In this document: positions 25,755 through 35,191 of the stretch, in pieces
Position numbering within the stretch: position 1 is the stretch's first letter
How the letters are laid out: each line of letters starts with the position of its first letter
Source of the DNA: Psychroflexus lacisalsi
Lineage (GTDB): Bacteria; Bacteroidota; Bacteroidia; Flavobacteriales; Flavobacteriaceae
Direction of reading: 5' to 3'
Assembly: GCF_020164495.1 (NCBI RefSeq)
Contig: NZ_JAIQYZ010000002.1
Span: forward strand, 1 to 64,000
DNA length: 64,000 nucleotides
Translations under genes and position numbers: made by a program
The notes under the pieces: model-generated
The model's input: only the letters and a program-made list of their open reading frames with translations
Told to the model about the DNA's origin: nothing
Databases searched by the model: none

Positions 25755-27023
25755 ATGCAGTACATCAATACCAAAGCTTTCGCGGAACAACAAGACCGCA
25801 ACGATCCTTTAAATTCATTTAGAGATCAATTTCACTTTCCTGTGGATCAAAAAGGTAATCCCAAGATTTATCTCTGTGGTAATTCTTTGGGGTTACAACC
25901 TAAACAGACTTCAGCTTACGTCCAGCAGGAATTAGAGGATTGGGCCAAATTTGGAGTCGAAGGCCATACCGATGCGCAAAGTCCCTGGCTCACTTCTCAT
26001 GAAGATTTAGCCAAGCCGATGGCTGAAATCATTGGCAGTCAGCCCGAAGAGGTCGTTATCATGAACACCCTGACCGTTAATCTCCACCTGATGATGGTCT
26101 CGTTTTATAAGCCAACCAATACAAAATTCAAAATCCTGATTGAAAGCGACGCTTTTCCTTCCGATAAATATGCTATAGGATCTCAATTAAAGTTTCATAA
26201 CATCGACCCCAAGGAGGGTTTGATTCTCTGGAAACCTCGTAAAGGGGAACACCTCTGCCGACACGAAGATTTTGAGAGCTTAATAGACCTACATAAAGAT
26301 GAGCTTTCTTTAGTGATGATTGGCAGTACCAATTATTACTCCGGGCAGGCATTCGATTTGGAGAGAATCGCCAAGCGGTGTCAGGAAGAAAACATCACCG
26401 TAGGCTTTGACCTGGCCCACGGTGCAGGAAATATTCAGCCGAATTTGCATGACATCGGCGCTGACTTTGCCGTGTGGTGCACTTATAAATACCTCAATTC
26501 TGGCCCTGGAAGTATTGGCGGGTGCTTTGTTCACGAAAAACATATTAAATCAACAACGATCGACAGGTTTGTAGGTTGGTGGGGACATAACAAAGACTCA
26601 CGATTTAATATGAGAGTTGGTTTTGATCCAACACCGACAGCGGATGGCTGGCAATTGAGCAATCCACCAATTTTATCTCTGGCAGGAACACGTTCATCTT
26701 TAGACCTATTTGAAAAAGCTGGCTTTGATAACTTGAGAGAAAAATCAATCAAATTAACAGGTTTTCTTGAATTTCTAATTGACGAATTAAAAGATTCCAG
26801 CATTTCGATTTTAACCCCACGAAATGCTAGTGAACGTGGTTGCCAGTTGTCCATCCAAATGAAAAATGCCGATCGCTCTTTATTTGAAAAGCTCACTGCT
26901 AAAGGAGTGGTAGCAGACTGGCGGGAACCAGATGTGATTCGCATCGCTCCTGCTCCACTTTACAATTCATTTACAGATGTGTATGAATTTATACAACAAT
27001 TAAAACACTGTCTTCATGACTAA
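25755..27023 (+). CDS. kynU: Kynureninase
   Basis: A 422-residue PLP enzyme (aspartate-aminotransferase fold) cleaving kynurenine to anthranilate plus alanine, or 3-hydroxykynurenine to 3-hydroxyanthranilate. The PLP lysine is at about residue 243 in WCTYKYLNSGPGSIGG; other family stretches are IYLCGNSLGLQP, WLTSHEDLAKPMAEIIG, GFDLAHGAGN and FVGWWGH. Length is standard. It overlaps kmo by 8 nt, so the preferred substrate here is probably 3-hydroxykynurenine made by that enzyme. Confidence 0.95.
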   Translation: MQYINTKAFAEQQDRNDPLNSFRDQFHFPVDQKGNPKIYLCGNSLGLQPKQTSAYVQQELEDWAKFGVEGHTDAQSPWLTSHEDLAKPMAEIIGSQPEEVVIMNTLTVNLHLMMVSFYKPTNTKFKILIESDAFPSDKYAIGSQLKFHNIDPKEGLILWKPRKGEHLCRHEDFESLIDLHKDELSLVMIGSTNYYSGQAFDLERIAKRCQEENITVGFDLAHGAGNIQPNLHDIGADFAVWCTYKYLNSGPGSIGGCFVHEKHIKSTTIDRFVGWWGHNKDSRFNMRVGFDPTPTADGWQLSNPPILSLAGTRSSLDLFEKAGFDNLREKSIKLTGFLEFLIDELKDSSISILTPRNASERGCQLSIQMKNADRSLFEKLTAKGVVADWREPDVIRIAPAPLYNSFTDVYEFIQQLKHCLHD

Positions 27024-28434
27024 AAAAGAACATATACTTATTATTGGTGCCGGCCTCTGCGGGTCTTTACTTGCTTTAAGGCTTACCCAATTAGGTTACC
27101 AAGTCACTCTTACTGAAAAGCGAGCAGATTTGCGAAAAGCAAAATTAGCCGCGGGACGTTCTATCAACTTGGCTTTATCGAACCGCGGATTAAAGGGTTT
27201 GAAACTTGTAGGTCTAGAAAAAGAAGTGGAAAGTCTCTGTATTCCTATGTATGGAAGAATGCTTCACAATCTTGAAGGAGAGTCACAACTTTCAAAATAC
27301 AGCGGGCGCGACGGGGAATACATCAATTCCATTTCCCGAACTGGTCTGAACGCTTTACTTTTAGATAAGTTGGAAACTTATCCTAATGTTGAGATCAAAT
27401 TTGAAGACACCTGCACCCACGTGAACCTCAAGCAAGCGAGTGCTAGCTTTAAGCCGGTAGCATCAAACCCGCCTGAATCAAGTAGTCGGGCAGGTTCAGA
27501 ATATATTATACAAGCAGATTATATTATAGGAACAGATGGTGCGGGGTCTATGGTGAGAAAACAGATGGAACATGAACAAGGTTTTTTATTCAGTCATTCA
27601 CAGGATTTCTTAACTCACGGATACAAAGAATTGACGTTTCCAGCAACTAAAAATGGAGGTTACGCATCCGAAAAAGGAGCTTTGCATATTTGGCCAAGGG
27701 GTGAAAATATGTTGATCGCTTTGCCAAACATGGATAAGAGTTTTACGGTGACTTTATTTCTAGCCTATGAAGGCGGTAAGTATAATTTTAATAATTTAAC
27801 TTCTAAAGCTATTGTTGAAGAATACTTTAAAGAAGTTTATCCCGATGCTTACAAATTGATGCCACAATTAAAAACTGAATTTTTCGAAAACCCTACAGCG
27901 CCTTTGGGAACCATCCGTTGTTCACCATGGACTTATGGCAAAACACTGTTGATGGGTGATGCATCGCATGCAATTGTACCTTTTTACGGACAAGGCATGA
28001 ATGCTTCTTTTGAAGATGTCGTAGAATTTGATAAGGCTCTAGTTGAATCTGATTTTGAATTTGAAAATGCTATCAACTTATTCAGCAAACACAGAAAACC
28101 TGATGCTGATGCAATTGCAGATTTGGCTTTGGATAATTTCCATGAAATGAAATCCCACACGGCTGATGAAGTCTTCTTAGCAAAACGAAAACTAGAGCTG
28201 GATTTTGAAAACCAATTCCCAAAAGATTACCATTCTAAATATTCATTGGTCACCTTCAGGGAAGACTTGCCCTATTCTAAAGCTATACGCCAAGGACGTG
28301 CGCAAGACTTGGTGATTCAAGAAATGTTAAGAAAAAACATTCTAAAACCTGAGATGAGTCTTGAAGAAAAACTAAATTTGGTCCGTGAAGTTTCCAAAAA
28401 AGCAGAGGAAAACGAATTGATTTTTGACCTTTAA
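27016..28434 (+). CDS. kmo: Kynurenine 3-monooxygenase
   Basis: A 472-residue FAD-dependent monooxygenase that hydroxylates kynurenine at position 3 using NADPH and oxygen. The Rossmann motif GAGLCGS is at residues 11-17; the second FAD motif GDASHAIVPFYGQGMNASFED is near residue 315; GRSINLALSNRGLKGL is characteristic of KMO. Residues about 148-161 (PVASNPPESSSRAG) look like an in-frame insertion just before QADYIIGTDGAGS. The DNA there is GC-richer and forms a hairpin. It overlaps kynU and is followed by folD after 9 nt. Confidence 0.93.
   Translation: MTKKEHILIIGAGLCGSLLALRLTQLGYQVTLTEKRADLRKAKLAAGRSINLALSNRGLKGLKLVGLEKEVESLCIPMYGRMLHNLEGESQLSKYSGRDGEYINSISRTGLNALLLDKLETYPNVEIKFEDTCTHVNLKQASASFKPVASNPPESSSRAGSEYIIQADYIIGTDGAGSMVRKQMEHEQGFLFSHSQDFLTHGYKELTFPATKNGGYASEKGALHIWPRGENMLIALPNMDKSFTVTLFLAYEGGKYNFNNLTSKAIVEEYFKEVYPDAYKLMPQLKTEFFENPTAPLGTIRCSPWTYGKTLLMGDASHAIVPFYGQGMNASFEDVVEFDKALVESDFEFENAINLFSKHRKPDADAIADLALDNFHEMKSHTADEVFLAKRKLELDFENQFPKDYHSKYSLVTFREDLPYSKAIRQGRAQDLVIQEMLRKNILKPEMSLEEKLNLVREVSKKAEENELIFDL
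27466..27496. repeat. Palindromic element inside kmo
   Basis: AACCCGCCTGA (27466-27476) and TCGGGCAGGTT (27486-27496) pair in 10 of 11 positions around a 9-nt loop. The element is GC-rich against the AT-rich gene and coincides with the extra Pro/Ser-rich residues in KMO. It resembles a small REP or MITE-like sequence that inserted without breaking the frame. Confidence 0.5.
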
Positions 28435-28443
28435 TTTATAGCC

Positions 28444-29331
28444 ATGAAGTTATTAGACGGCAAAGCAGTCTCCAAAGAAATTCTAAAAAATGTAAAAGCG
28501 GATATCGATCATTACATCGATCAGAAACATTTGGGCTACAATTTATCCAGACCTAGCATTGCTATTGTGATGGTTGGGCACAATGCCGCTAGTGAATCTT
28601 ATGTAAGAGGTAAGATTAAAGCGTGCGAACGTGCAGAGATCAATCATAAAATTATCCGTTTTGAAGATACTATTTCCACATTTGATTTGATTTCTGAAAT
28701 CAAGATTTTAAATAAATCTCACTTTGATGGTTTTATCGTTCAGCTACCACTTCCTGATCATATTGACCCAAAACCGATTATCAACGAAATAAGTGCTTAT
28801 AAAGATATTGATGGCTTTCACCCTCTGAATTTTGGAAAAATGGCTCTAGGCCAAAAGTCCATGCGGCCAGCCACAGCCTATGGAATCTTAAAACTTCTTC
28901 AGCATTATGACATCCCTACCAACAGTCAGCATGTTGTTGTGATAGGAAGATCTAACATTGTTGGCAAACCGATTGCCATCATGCTTGGTAACGATTTTGA
29001 GGTTGGACGTTCTACGGTGACGTCTTGTGATATCCACACTCCCAAAGAATTATTGATAGAAGAAGCTAAAAAAGCAGATATTGTTATTGTAGCTGTAGGT
29101 CAGCCAAACTTTTTGACGGCAGATATGATCAAAGAAGGAGCGGTCGTAATTGATGTCGGCATCAATAGACTGGAAACTGGCAAGTTAGTTGGAGATTGTA
29201 ACTTTGAGGAGCTTTCCAAAAAGGCAAGCTACATCACTCCTGTTCCTGGTGGCGTAGGACCCATGACCATTGCTGGTTTAATTCTCAATACCTTTGAAGC
29301 CTGGAAGATGAAGAATTTGATTAACGAATGA
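28444..29331 (+). CDS. folD: Methylenetetrahydrofolate dehydrogenase / methenyl-THF cyclohydrolase
   Basis: A 295-residue bifunctional cytosolic enzyme interconverting 5,10-methylene-, methenyl- and 10-formyl-tetrahydrofolate with NADP. Active-site Tyr53 and Lys57 lie in SESYVRGKIKACE; QLPLPDHI and the C-terminal signature PGGVGPMTIAGL are intact; the NADP site includes VVIGRSNIVGKP. Length is normal. It sits 9 nt after kmo within the kynurenine run. Co-transcription may be incidental, since formate released by kynurenine formamidase would first need another enzyme to enter the folate pool. Confidence 0.95.
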   Translation: MKLLDGKAVSKEILKNVKADIDHYIDQKHLGYNLSRPSIAIVMVGHNAASESYVRGKIKACERAEINHKIIRFEDTISTFDLISEIKILNKSHFDGFIVQLPLPDHIDPKPIINEISAYKDIDGFHPLNFGKMALGQKSMRPATAYGILKLLQHYDIPTNSQHVVVIGRSNIVGKPIAIMLGNDFEVGRSTVTSCDIHTPKELLIEEAKKADIVIVAVGQPNFLTADMIKEGAVVIDVGINRLETGKLVGDCNFEELSKKASYITPVPGGVGPMTIAGLILNTFEAWKMKNLINE

Positions 29332-29390
29332 ATCTTGAGATTCCATATCTGAGATTTTAGATTCCGAGTAATTGAAACAAATTAAGACAC

Positions 29391-30473
29391 ATGAAAAAAA
29401 AGCTTAGAATCAACGGTCACTCTCACCTCTTACCCTATCCTGAAGAAATACCTGATTTCATGCGGGAAAAAGAGATTTTCTGGATCGATGAAGATAAAAA
29501 ATTCATGCTCCAAAAGGGTTGGAAAAGACCAGTAACCGACTCCAGTTTCTTTCTAAATGAAAAACTTGACTGGATGGAGCGTTACGAAATCGATCATGCT
29601 GTCGTGCTCAATTTATCTCAACTCTATGGAAACGGTCTTCGTGTGGAAGAAATGAAAAAAGCTCTGCGTTTTCAAAATGACTTTAATGCAAAAATTCAAC
29701 ACGACAATCCTAAAAAATTCACCTGTGGCTTCGTAGTGCATCCCGGTTTCGTGCGTGGAGCCTTATGGGAAATTGAGCGCTGTGCTGAAGAGTTGGATTT
29801 AAAATTATTATGCTTGCCTACCCACTATATGGATAGTATTGGCACTTGGCGGTGTATTTTTGACGAAGAAAATGAGCCTATTTTTGAACTGGCCAGCAAA
29901 TATAATCTGGCTGTGGAAATCCATCCTTACGATGGAGAAAAATTCATTAAACTTGAAAATACCTCCTGGCGATTTCATCTCATATGGATGTTGGCTCAAT
30001 GCGCAGATGCTTATCATTTTTTAACTTTAAATGGTTATCCGGATAAATATCCAAATATGCGCGTGTGTTTTGCTCATGGCGGTCAGCTGGCCCAAATTAA
30101 CCTTGGAAGACGCATACAAGGTTTTGATGGTAGACCGGATTTGTTTGAGGGGAAAGTTCACCCAAGAAAGTCTGTAGGCCATAAAAATATCTTCTTTGAC
30201 ACTTTAGTTCACGATACCCGATCACTAAAGTTACTTTTGGAAAATCAAAAAAGCTCTCAAATCATTGCTGGACTTGACGATCCCTACCCCCTTGGAGAAA
30301 TGGAAAGTGAACCCCAATCCTCATATCCAGGCAAAATTCTGGATTTGGCTTTAGAACAAAAAGTCATCACCGAAGTAGAAAAAGACGAAATATGGTCGGA
30401 TAACGTTCTTCAATGGCTGTTTGGGGATGATCAAAAGAAAAAAGAAGATTTAGTCAACAAGATCACTAGCTAA
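29391..30473 (+). CDS. ACMSD-family amidohydrolase (aminocarboxymuconate-semialdehyde decarboxylase)
   Basis: A 360-residue metal-dependent amidohydrolase-fold protein of the ACMSD group, which decarboxylates 2-amino-3-carboxymuconate semialdehyde, the ring-cleavage product of 3-hydroxyanthranilate. Metal ligands are visible in the N-terminal NGHSHLLP (His10, His12), in FAHGGQLAQINLGRR (about 226-240), and in the Asp of GLDDPYPLGE (about 293-302). It follows kynU and kmo in the same direction, which supports this substrate over other family members. The ring-cleaving dioxygenase is not in the window. Its stop overlaps the next start by one base (TAATG). Confidence 0.85.
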   Translation: MKKKLRINGHSHLLPYPEEIPDFMREKEIFWIDEDKKFMLQKGWKRPVTDSSFFLNEKLDWMERYEIDHAVVLNLSQLYGNGLRVEEMKKALRFQNDFNAKIQHDNPKKFTCGFVVHPGFVRGALWEIERCAEELDLKLLCLPTHYMDSIGTWRCIFDEENEPIFELASKYNLAVEIHPYDGEKFIKLENTSWRFHLIWMLAQCADAYHFLTLNGYPDKYPNMRVCFAHGGQLAQINLGRRIQGFDGRPDLFEGKVHPRKSVGHKNIFFDTLVHDTRSLKLLLENQKSSQIIAGLDDPYPLGEMESEPQSSYPGKILDLALEQKVITEVEKDEIWSDNVLQWLFGDDQKKKEDLVNKITS

Positions 30474-31114
30474 TGGATTTTATCTCATCAAAGCTTCAAA
30501 ATTATGTAGAAGCACATTCAGAAGACGAACCCGAATTACTTCAAAAATTAACTAAAGAAACCTGGCAAAAGGTACTTCAGCCAAGAATGCTAAGCGGTCA
30601 CTATCAAGGCCGATTGTTGAGTTTGATTTCAAAGTTAGCTCACCCGACCTCTATTTTAGAAATTGGCACCTATACGGGTTACTCTGCATTAAGTCTAGCA
30701 GAAGGCCTTTCAGAAAAGGGAAAAATCCATACCATAGATCGCAATGAAGAGCTCTATGATTTACAACGAAAGTATTTTGATCTTAGCGGTTATGGAAATC
30801 GAATTTTTCAATATACTGGAGATGCAAAAAAAATAATTCCAAAAATTGATGCCGAATTTGATTTGGTTTTCATAGATGCCGATAAAATATCTTATCCCCG
30901 TTATTTTGAATTAATAATTAACAAGCTCAAACCTGGCGGGCTTATTCTATCCGACAATGTCTTATGGAGCGGTAAAGTTATTGAAAAGCTTAATCCTAAG
31001 GATAAAGACACAAAAGTTATACTGGAGTATAATTTACTGCTCAAAAACGATCCAAGAGTCGAAACCGTTTTATTACCCATAAGAGACGGACTTACGATAT
31101 CAAGGAAAAAATAA
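30473..31114 (+). CDS. SAM-dependent O-methyltransferase (COMT-like)
   Basis: A 213-residue class I methyltransferase of the small catechol-O-methyltransferase / caffeoyl-CoA type. The SAM-binding motif ILEIGTYTGYSALSLAEGL is at about residues 61-79, with IHTIDRNEEL next, and the metal-site motif VFIDADK near residue 136 and LILSDNVLW. It probably methylates a catechol-like hydroxyl with Mg2+. Coupled start (one-base overlap) to the ACMSD gene suggests a role linked to hydroxylated aromatics from tryptophan, but the substrate is unknown. Confidence 0.85.
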   Translation: MDFISSKLQNYVEAHSEDEPELLQKLTKETWQKVLQPRMLSGHYQGRLLSLISKLAHPTSILEIGTYTGYSALSLAEGLSEKGKIHTIDRNEELYDLQRKYFDLSGYGNRIFQYTGDAKKIIPKIDAEFDLVFIDADKISYPRYFELIINKLKPGGLILSDNVLWSGKVIEKLNPKDKDTKVILEYNLLLKNDPRVETVLLPIRDGLTISRKK

Positions 31115-31181
31115 AAATTGTGAAAAATTTTATTTTATTTAAAGTTTTATTCAGAACTAGAGTTAGTTATGTTAAATATAT

Positions 31182-33557
31182 TTGATCAAAACTTCAGCTA
31201 TCAAATTTTTATTCATCCTCTTTTTTTTAATTAATGTCCAAGTTGGGACAGCACAGGGCTATGACCTTTCTGGGACTGTGCTTGACGATACCAATCAACC
31301 CATTCCTGGGGTAAATATTATTATTGACGGTAGCAATAGAGGAACGGTAACCAACGAAAATGGAAAGTATTCGATAAAGCTTGCTAAGGGTAATTATACT
31401 ATAAAAGTCACTTATCTAGGTTTTAAGACCGTTGAACAACAAATCACGTTCAATAATGACAAAACATTAAATTTCAATTTGGTTCCACAAACTGAGGATT
31501 TGCAAGAGGTTGTGGTCACAGATAATATTGAAGGCATCAATATAAGAGATCCGGAAATGAGTGTGAGTAAACTTGATGCCTCAAGTATTAAGAAAATTCC
31601 AGTGGTCTTTGGTGAGGTTGATGTCATTCAGTCTTTACTCCAACTCCCTGGTGTTTCTAATGCTGGTGAAGGAGCTTCTGGATTCAACGTTAGAGGTGGA
31701 GCGACCGATCAAAATTTGATTTTGATAGATGATGCTTTAATTTACAACTCCTCCCACCTTTTTGGTTTTTTCTCCATCTTCAATCCGGATGCTGTCAAAA
31801 ACCTAAAACTTTACAAGGGTGGTATTCCCGCCAACTACGGAGGACGTGTATCCTCTGTTTTAGATATTAAGCAAAAGACAGGAAACACTCAAAAGCTAAA
31901 AGGAGAAGGAGGAATTGGAGTTATCTCCAGTAAACTCACTTTGGAAGGACCTATCCAAAAAGACAAAAGTTCCTTCCTAGTCAGTGGAAGAGGGACTTAT
32001 GCGCATTTATTCCTGAAACTAACAGACAATTCCAATTCTGCTTATTTTTACGACTTAAATACTAAACTGAATTTCAATATTGACGAGAAAAATACGCTGA
32101 GCTTTTCCGGTTACTACGGTTTAGATTACGTCAATATCAATGACAGTTTTACTAATATTTATGGTAACGCCTTTGGAATTTTGGACTGGGAACACAAATT
32201 CAATGAAAATATAAATTCAAACTTGAATTTTTCTTACAGCCAATACAACTACGAACTGGATTTAGCTCTGGTAGGTTTCAATTTTCAAAATAGCATTTCC
32301 AATTTTGATTTGAGTTATCAAATTAATCATACTATCAACCCAAATCTAGATCTATCTTATGGTTTGAGCAGCATTCAGTATACCATAAATCCTGGTGAAA
32401 TCGTACCTACGACAGCAGATTCTGGAGTCAATCCAAGAAAATTGAATAATAAATACGCTTTTGATAATGCGGCTTTTTTATCTGTAAATCAATCTTTGAG
32501 CGACAAAATTAATATTCAATACGGATTAAGAGTGAGTGCATTTTTAAGAATGGAAGACGAGTCCATCGACATCTATGCCAATAACAATCCGCTTTTATAC
32601 GACGAAAATCGAAGCATTTACGCCGAAGCAACTCCTACGGAAACCATTGGTGGTAACACATCACGTGTCAACGAAAGCTTTATTAATTTGGAACCAAGAG
32701 CTGGAATTTCTTACCTCATAGACGACAACACTTCTATAAAAGCAAGTTACAACCGCATGGTTCAAAACCTGCATTTGCTTTCCAATACCTCATCTCCTAC
32801 TCCATTTGACGTGTGGACTCCTAGTGGTACTTACATCAAACCACAAAAGCTGGATCAATTCGCTTTTGGCTACTTCAAGGATTTTGAAAATATTCCCTTC
32901 ACCTTAGAAACTGAGGTTTTTTATAAAACCATCGACAACAGAATTGACTATATAGACGGGGCTAACCTCATTGCCAATGAAGCTATAGAACGGGTGATCC
33001 TCAATGGAGAGGGCCGAGCTTATGGACTTGAGTTTTATTTCAAAAAGAATACTGGAAGACTTACTGGCTGGTTATCCTATACCTTATCGAGAAGTGAACA
33101 GCGCACACCAGGTCGCACGCCAAATGAAATCGGAATTAATAACGGAGATTGGTACCTCAATGGTTATGACAAAACGCACGATGTGTCTTTAACTAGCAGC
33201 TATGAGCTTAATGAAAAATGGCAGATTAACAGCAATTTTGTGTTACAAACTGGTCGTCCAGTGAATTTTCCTGTTGGACAATTTGAATTTCAGGATCTAA
33301 ATATTCCAGTTTTTGAAGGTAGAAATTTGAATAGACTGCCAACGTTTCACAGACTTGACCTTTCTGCAACCTATACTCCAGAAAAGAAAAACAAAAGTTG
33401 GTCATCCTCATGGAATTTTGGTATTTACAATGTTTATAATCGAAGAAACGCCGCGTCGTTAAATTTTGAGCAGAATACAACCACAGGGCAAAATGAAGCG
33501 GTAAGATTTTCTATCTTCGGAATAGTTCCATCTGTTAGTTATAGTTTTAAATTTTAA
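31182..33557 (+). CDS. TonB-dependent outer-membrane receptor with carboxypeptidase-like N-domain
   Basis: A 791-residue receptor. A signal peptide ends at GTAQ (about residue 24), followed by a carboxypeptidase-regulatory-like domain (about 27-112; LSGTVLDDTNQPIPGVNI), a plug domain (about 125-235; NVRGGATDQNLILIDDALIYN), and a beta-barrel ending in PSVSYSFKF with a terminal Phe. It takes up an unidentified ligand using TonB energy. The only possible start is TTG at 31182, since a stop lies three codons upstream in frame. The DUF4249 gene follows directly; this pairing is common in Flavobacteriia and distinct from SusC/SusD. Confidence 0.92.
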   Translation: MIKTSAIKFLFILFFLINVQVGTAQGYDLSGTVLDDTNQPIPGVNIIIDGSNRGTVTNENGKYSIKLAKGNYTIKVTYLGFKTVEQQITFNNDKTLNFNLVPQTEDLQEVVVTDNIEGINIRDPEMSVSKLDASSIKKIPVVFGEVDVIQSLLQLPGVSNAGEGASGFNVRGGATDQNLILIDDALIYNSSHLFGFFSIFNPDAVKNLKLYKGGIPANYGGRVSSVLDIKQKTGNTQKLKGEGGIGVISSKLTLEGPIQKDKSSFLVSGRGTYAHLFLKLTDNSNSAYFYDLNTKLNFNIDEKNTLSFSGYYGLDYVNINDSFTNIYGNAFGILDWEHKFNENINSNLNFSYSQYNYELDLALVGFNFQNSISNFDLSYQINHTINPNLDLSYGLSSIQYTINPGEIVPTTADSGVNPRKLNNKYAFDNAAFLSVNQSLSDKINIQYGLRVSAFLRMEDESIDIYANNNPLLYDENRSIYAEATPTETIGGNTSRVNESFINLEPRAGISYLIDDNTSIKASYNRMVQNLHLLSNTSSPTPFDVWTPSGTYIKPQKLDQFAFGYFKDFENIPFTLETEVFYKTIDNRIDYIDGANLIANEAIERVILNGEGRAYGLEFYFKKNTGRLTGWLSYTLSRSEQRTPGRTPNEIGINNGDWYLNGYDKTHDVSLTSSYELNEKWQINSNFVLQTGRPVNFPVGQFEFQDLNIPVFEGRNLNRLPTFHRLDLSATYTPEKKNKSWSSSWNFGIYNVYNRRNAASLNFEQNTTTGQNEAVRFSIFGIVPSVSYSFKF

Positions 33558-34370
33558 ATGATGAGAAAATTCTTTATTTTACTTGGTCTTGTAAGCTTGT
33601 TATCCGCTTGTGAAGATGTGGTAGAAGTAAATCTGGAAGAAGCACAGCCAAGACTTATTGTGGATGCTATACTGAGTTGGGAAAAAGGCACTGATGGAGC
33701 AAATCAATCCATAAAGCTGAGTCGTACTCGCGGTTTTTTTGAGCAAGAACCCAATCCGGTTTCTGGAGCAAGTATAGCGGTAAATAATAGTTCTGGTAAA
33801 GAATTTATTTTTGAAGAAGTAACTTCAGGTGAATATGCTACTGATAACTTTGAACCAGAACTAAATGAACTTTATAGTTTAACTATAGAACTTGATGGCA
33901 GCGTCTATACCGCAGAAGAAAATCTGAAACCTGTAGTTGCAATAGATTCCATAGAACAAAATGATGAAGGTGGTTTTTCTGGTGAAGACATCGAACTAAA
34001 AGCATTCTACAAAGATCCCGAAGGTGTTGAGAATTATTATTTATTCAAGTTTTTCACTCCTTTTCTTGCCTTCCCAGACTTTAGTGTTTTCGATGATGAA
34101 TTCAATGATGGCAATAGAATATTTGGATTATTTTCGGAAGAAGACTTAGAGCCAGGAATGGAAATAGGTATACAAATTCATGGAATTTCCAGAGAGTACT
34201 ATAACTTTTTGGAAATACTTCTTGCCCAAGCTGGTAGCGCAGGGGGTCCTTTTGAAACTCAACCGGCTACTGTAAGAGGAAACATCAAGAATGAAAATGA
34301 TTCTGAAGAATTAATTTTTGGTTATTTTGGACTTTCAGAAGTAGATGAAGTCATTTATACCATTCAATAA
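33558..34370 (+). CDS. DUF4249 lipoprotein paired with the TonB receptor
   Basis: A 270-residue outer-membrane lipoprotein of the DUF4249 family. The lipobox is LLSAC with Cys18; the characteristic opening CEDVVEVNLEEAQPRLIVDA follows. Family members are usually encoded directly after a TonB-dependent receptor, as here (0-nt gap), and are presumed surface ligand-binding partners of it. It is translationally coupled to murQ (TAATG overlap), although that enzyme is cytosolic. Confidence 0.87.
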   Translation: MMRKFFILLGLVSLLSACEDVVEVNLEEAQPRLIVDAILSWEKGTDGANQSIKLSRTRGFFEQEPNPVSGASIAVNNSSGKEFIFEEVTSGEYATDNFEPELNELYSLTIELDGSVYTAEENLKPVVAIDSIEQNDEGGFSGEDIELKAFYKDPEGVENYYLFKFFTPFLAFPDFSVFDDEFNDGNRIFGLFSEEDLEPGMEIGIQIHGISREYYNFLEILLAQAGSAGGPFETQPATVRGNIKNENDSEELIFGYFGLSEVDEVIYTIQ

Positions 34371-35191
34371 TGAGCAAATCATTTGAAAAAATAACAGAAC
34401 AGTCTTCCAAATACAGACATTTAGAAACAATGTCAACTCGTGAACTTTTAACCAATATCAATACTGAAGATAAATTGGTCCCGCTCGCAGTTCAAAAGGA
34501 AATTCAAACCATTGAAGGCTTAGTTGAAGTGATCGTAAAGCAAATTCAGAAGGGAGGAAAATTATTTTACATCGGAGCAGGAACCAGCGGAAGATTAGGA
34601 ATTTTGGACGCCAGTGAATGTCCACCAACCTTCGGAATTCCTGCAGAATTAGTCAACGGACTCATTGCTGGCGGTGACAAAGCCATCAGAAAAGCGGTAG
34701 AACATGCCGAAGATGATACTGAACAGGCCTGGCAAGATCTCAAGGAGCATGATATCCAGAAAGATGATGTGGTCATAGGTATTGCAGCTTCTGGAACTAC
34801 ACCTTATGTGATTGGTGGATTGGAAGCTTGCCAAAAGCAGGGAATAATTACTGGCGGCATTGTTTGTAATCCAAATTCCCCGATTTCAAAAGTATCTGAT
34901 TATCCTATTGAAGTAATTGTAGGGCCGGAATTTGTAACAGGAAGTTCCAGAATGAAAGCTGGAACCGCTCAAAAATTAGTGCTCAATATGATTTCAACTT
35001 CTGTCATGATTAAACTAGGCAGAGTCAAGGATAATAAGATGGTGGATATGCAACTAAGCAATGCAAAACTAAAACAACGTGGAAGCCTTCTAATTGCTGA
35101 GGCTTTGAATATTTCAGAAGAGAAAGCAGATGAGTTATTAAAAATTCATGGAAGTGTAAGAAAAGCTATTGATCATGAAGCACACCAATAA
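34370..35191 (+). CDS. murQ: N-acetylmuramic acid 6-phosphate etherase
   Basis: A 273-residue SIS-fold enzyme that removes the lactyl ether from MurNAc 6-phosphate, giving GlcNAc 6-phosphate in peptidoglycan recycling. Catalytic glutamates are seen in DASECPPTFGIP and EHAEDDTEQA; the phosphate-binding GAGTSGRLG and GIAASGTTPYV are intact. Length is slightly short but typical. It starts on the stop of the DUF4249 gene. Together with the NamZ-like muramidase at 20190-21389 it points to MurNAc salvage; the MurNAc kinase is not in the window. Confidence 0.93.
   Translation: MSKSFEKITEQSSKYRHLETMSTRELLTNINTEDKLVPLAVQKEIQTIEGLVEVIVKQIQKGGKLFYIGAGTSGRLGILDASECPPTFGIPAELVNGLIAGGDKAIRKAVEHAEDDTEQAWQDLKEHDIQKDDVVIGIAASGTTPYVIGGLEACQKQGIITGGIVCNPNSPISKVSDYPIEVIVGPEFVTGSSRMKAGTAQKLVLNMISTSVMIKLGRVKDNKMVDMQLSNAKLKQRGSLLIAEALNISEEKADELLKIHGSVRKAIDHEAHQ

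Noticed and set aside
31177-31184. TATATTTG box as promoter of the TonB receptor gene
   Set aside because: It contains the only usable start codon (TTG at 31182), so transcription from it would begin after the start. Probably chance or part of the coding frame.
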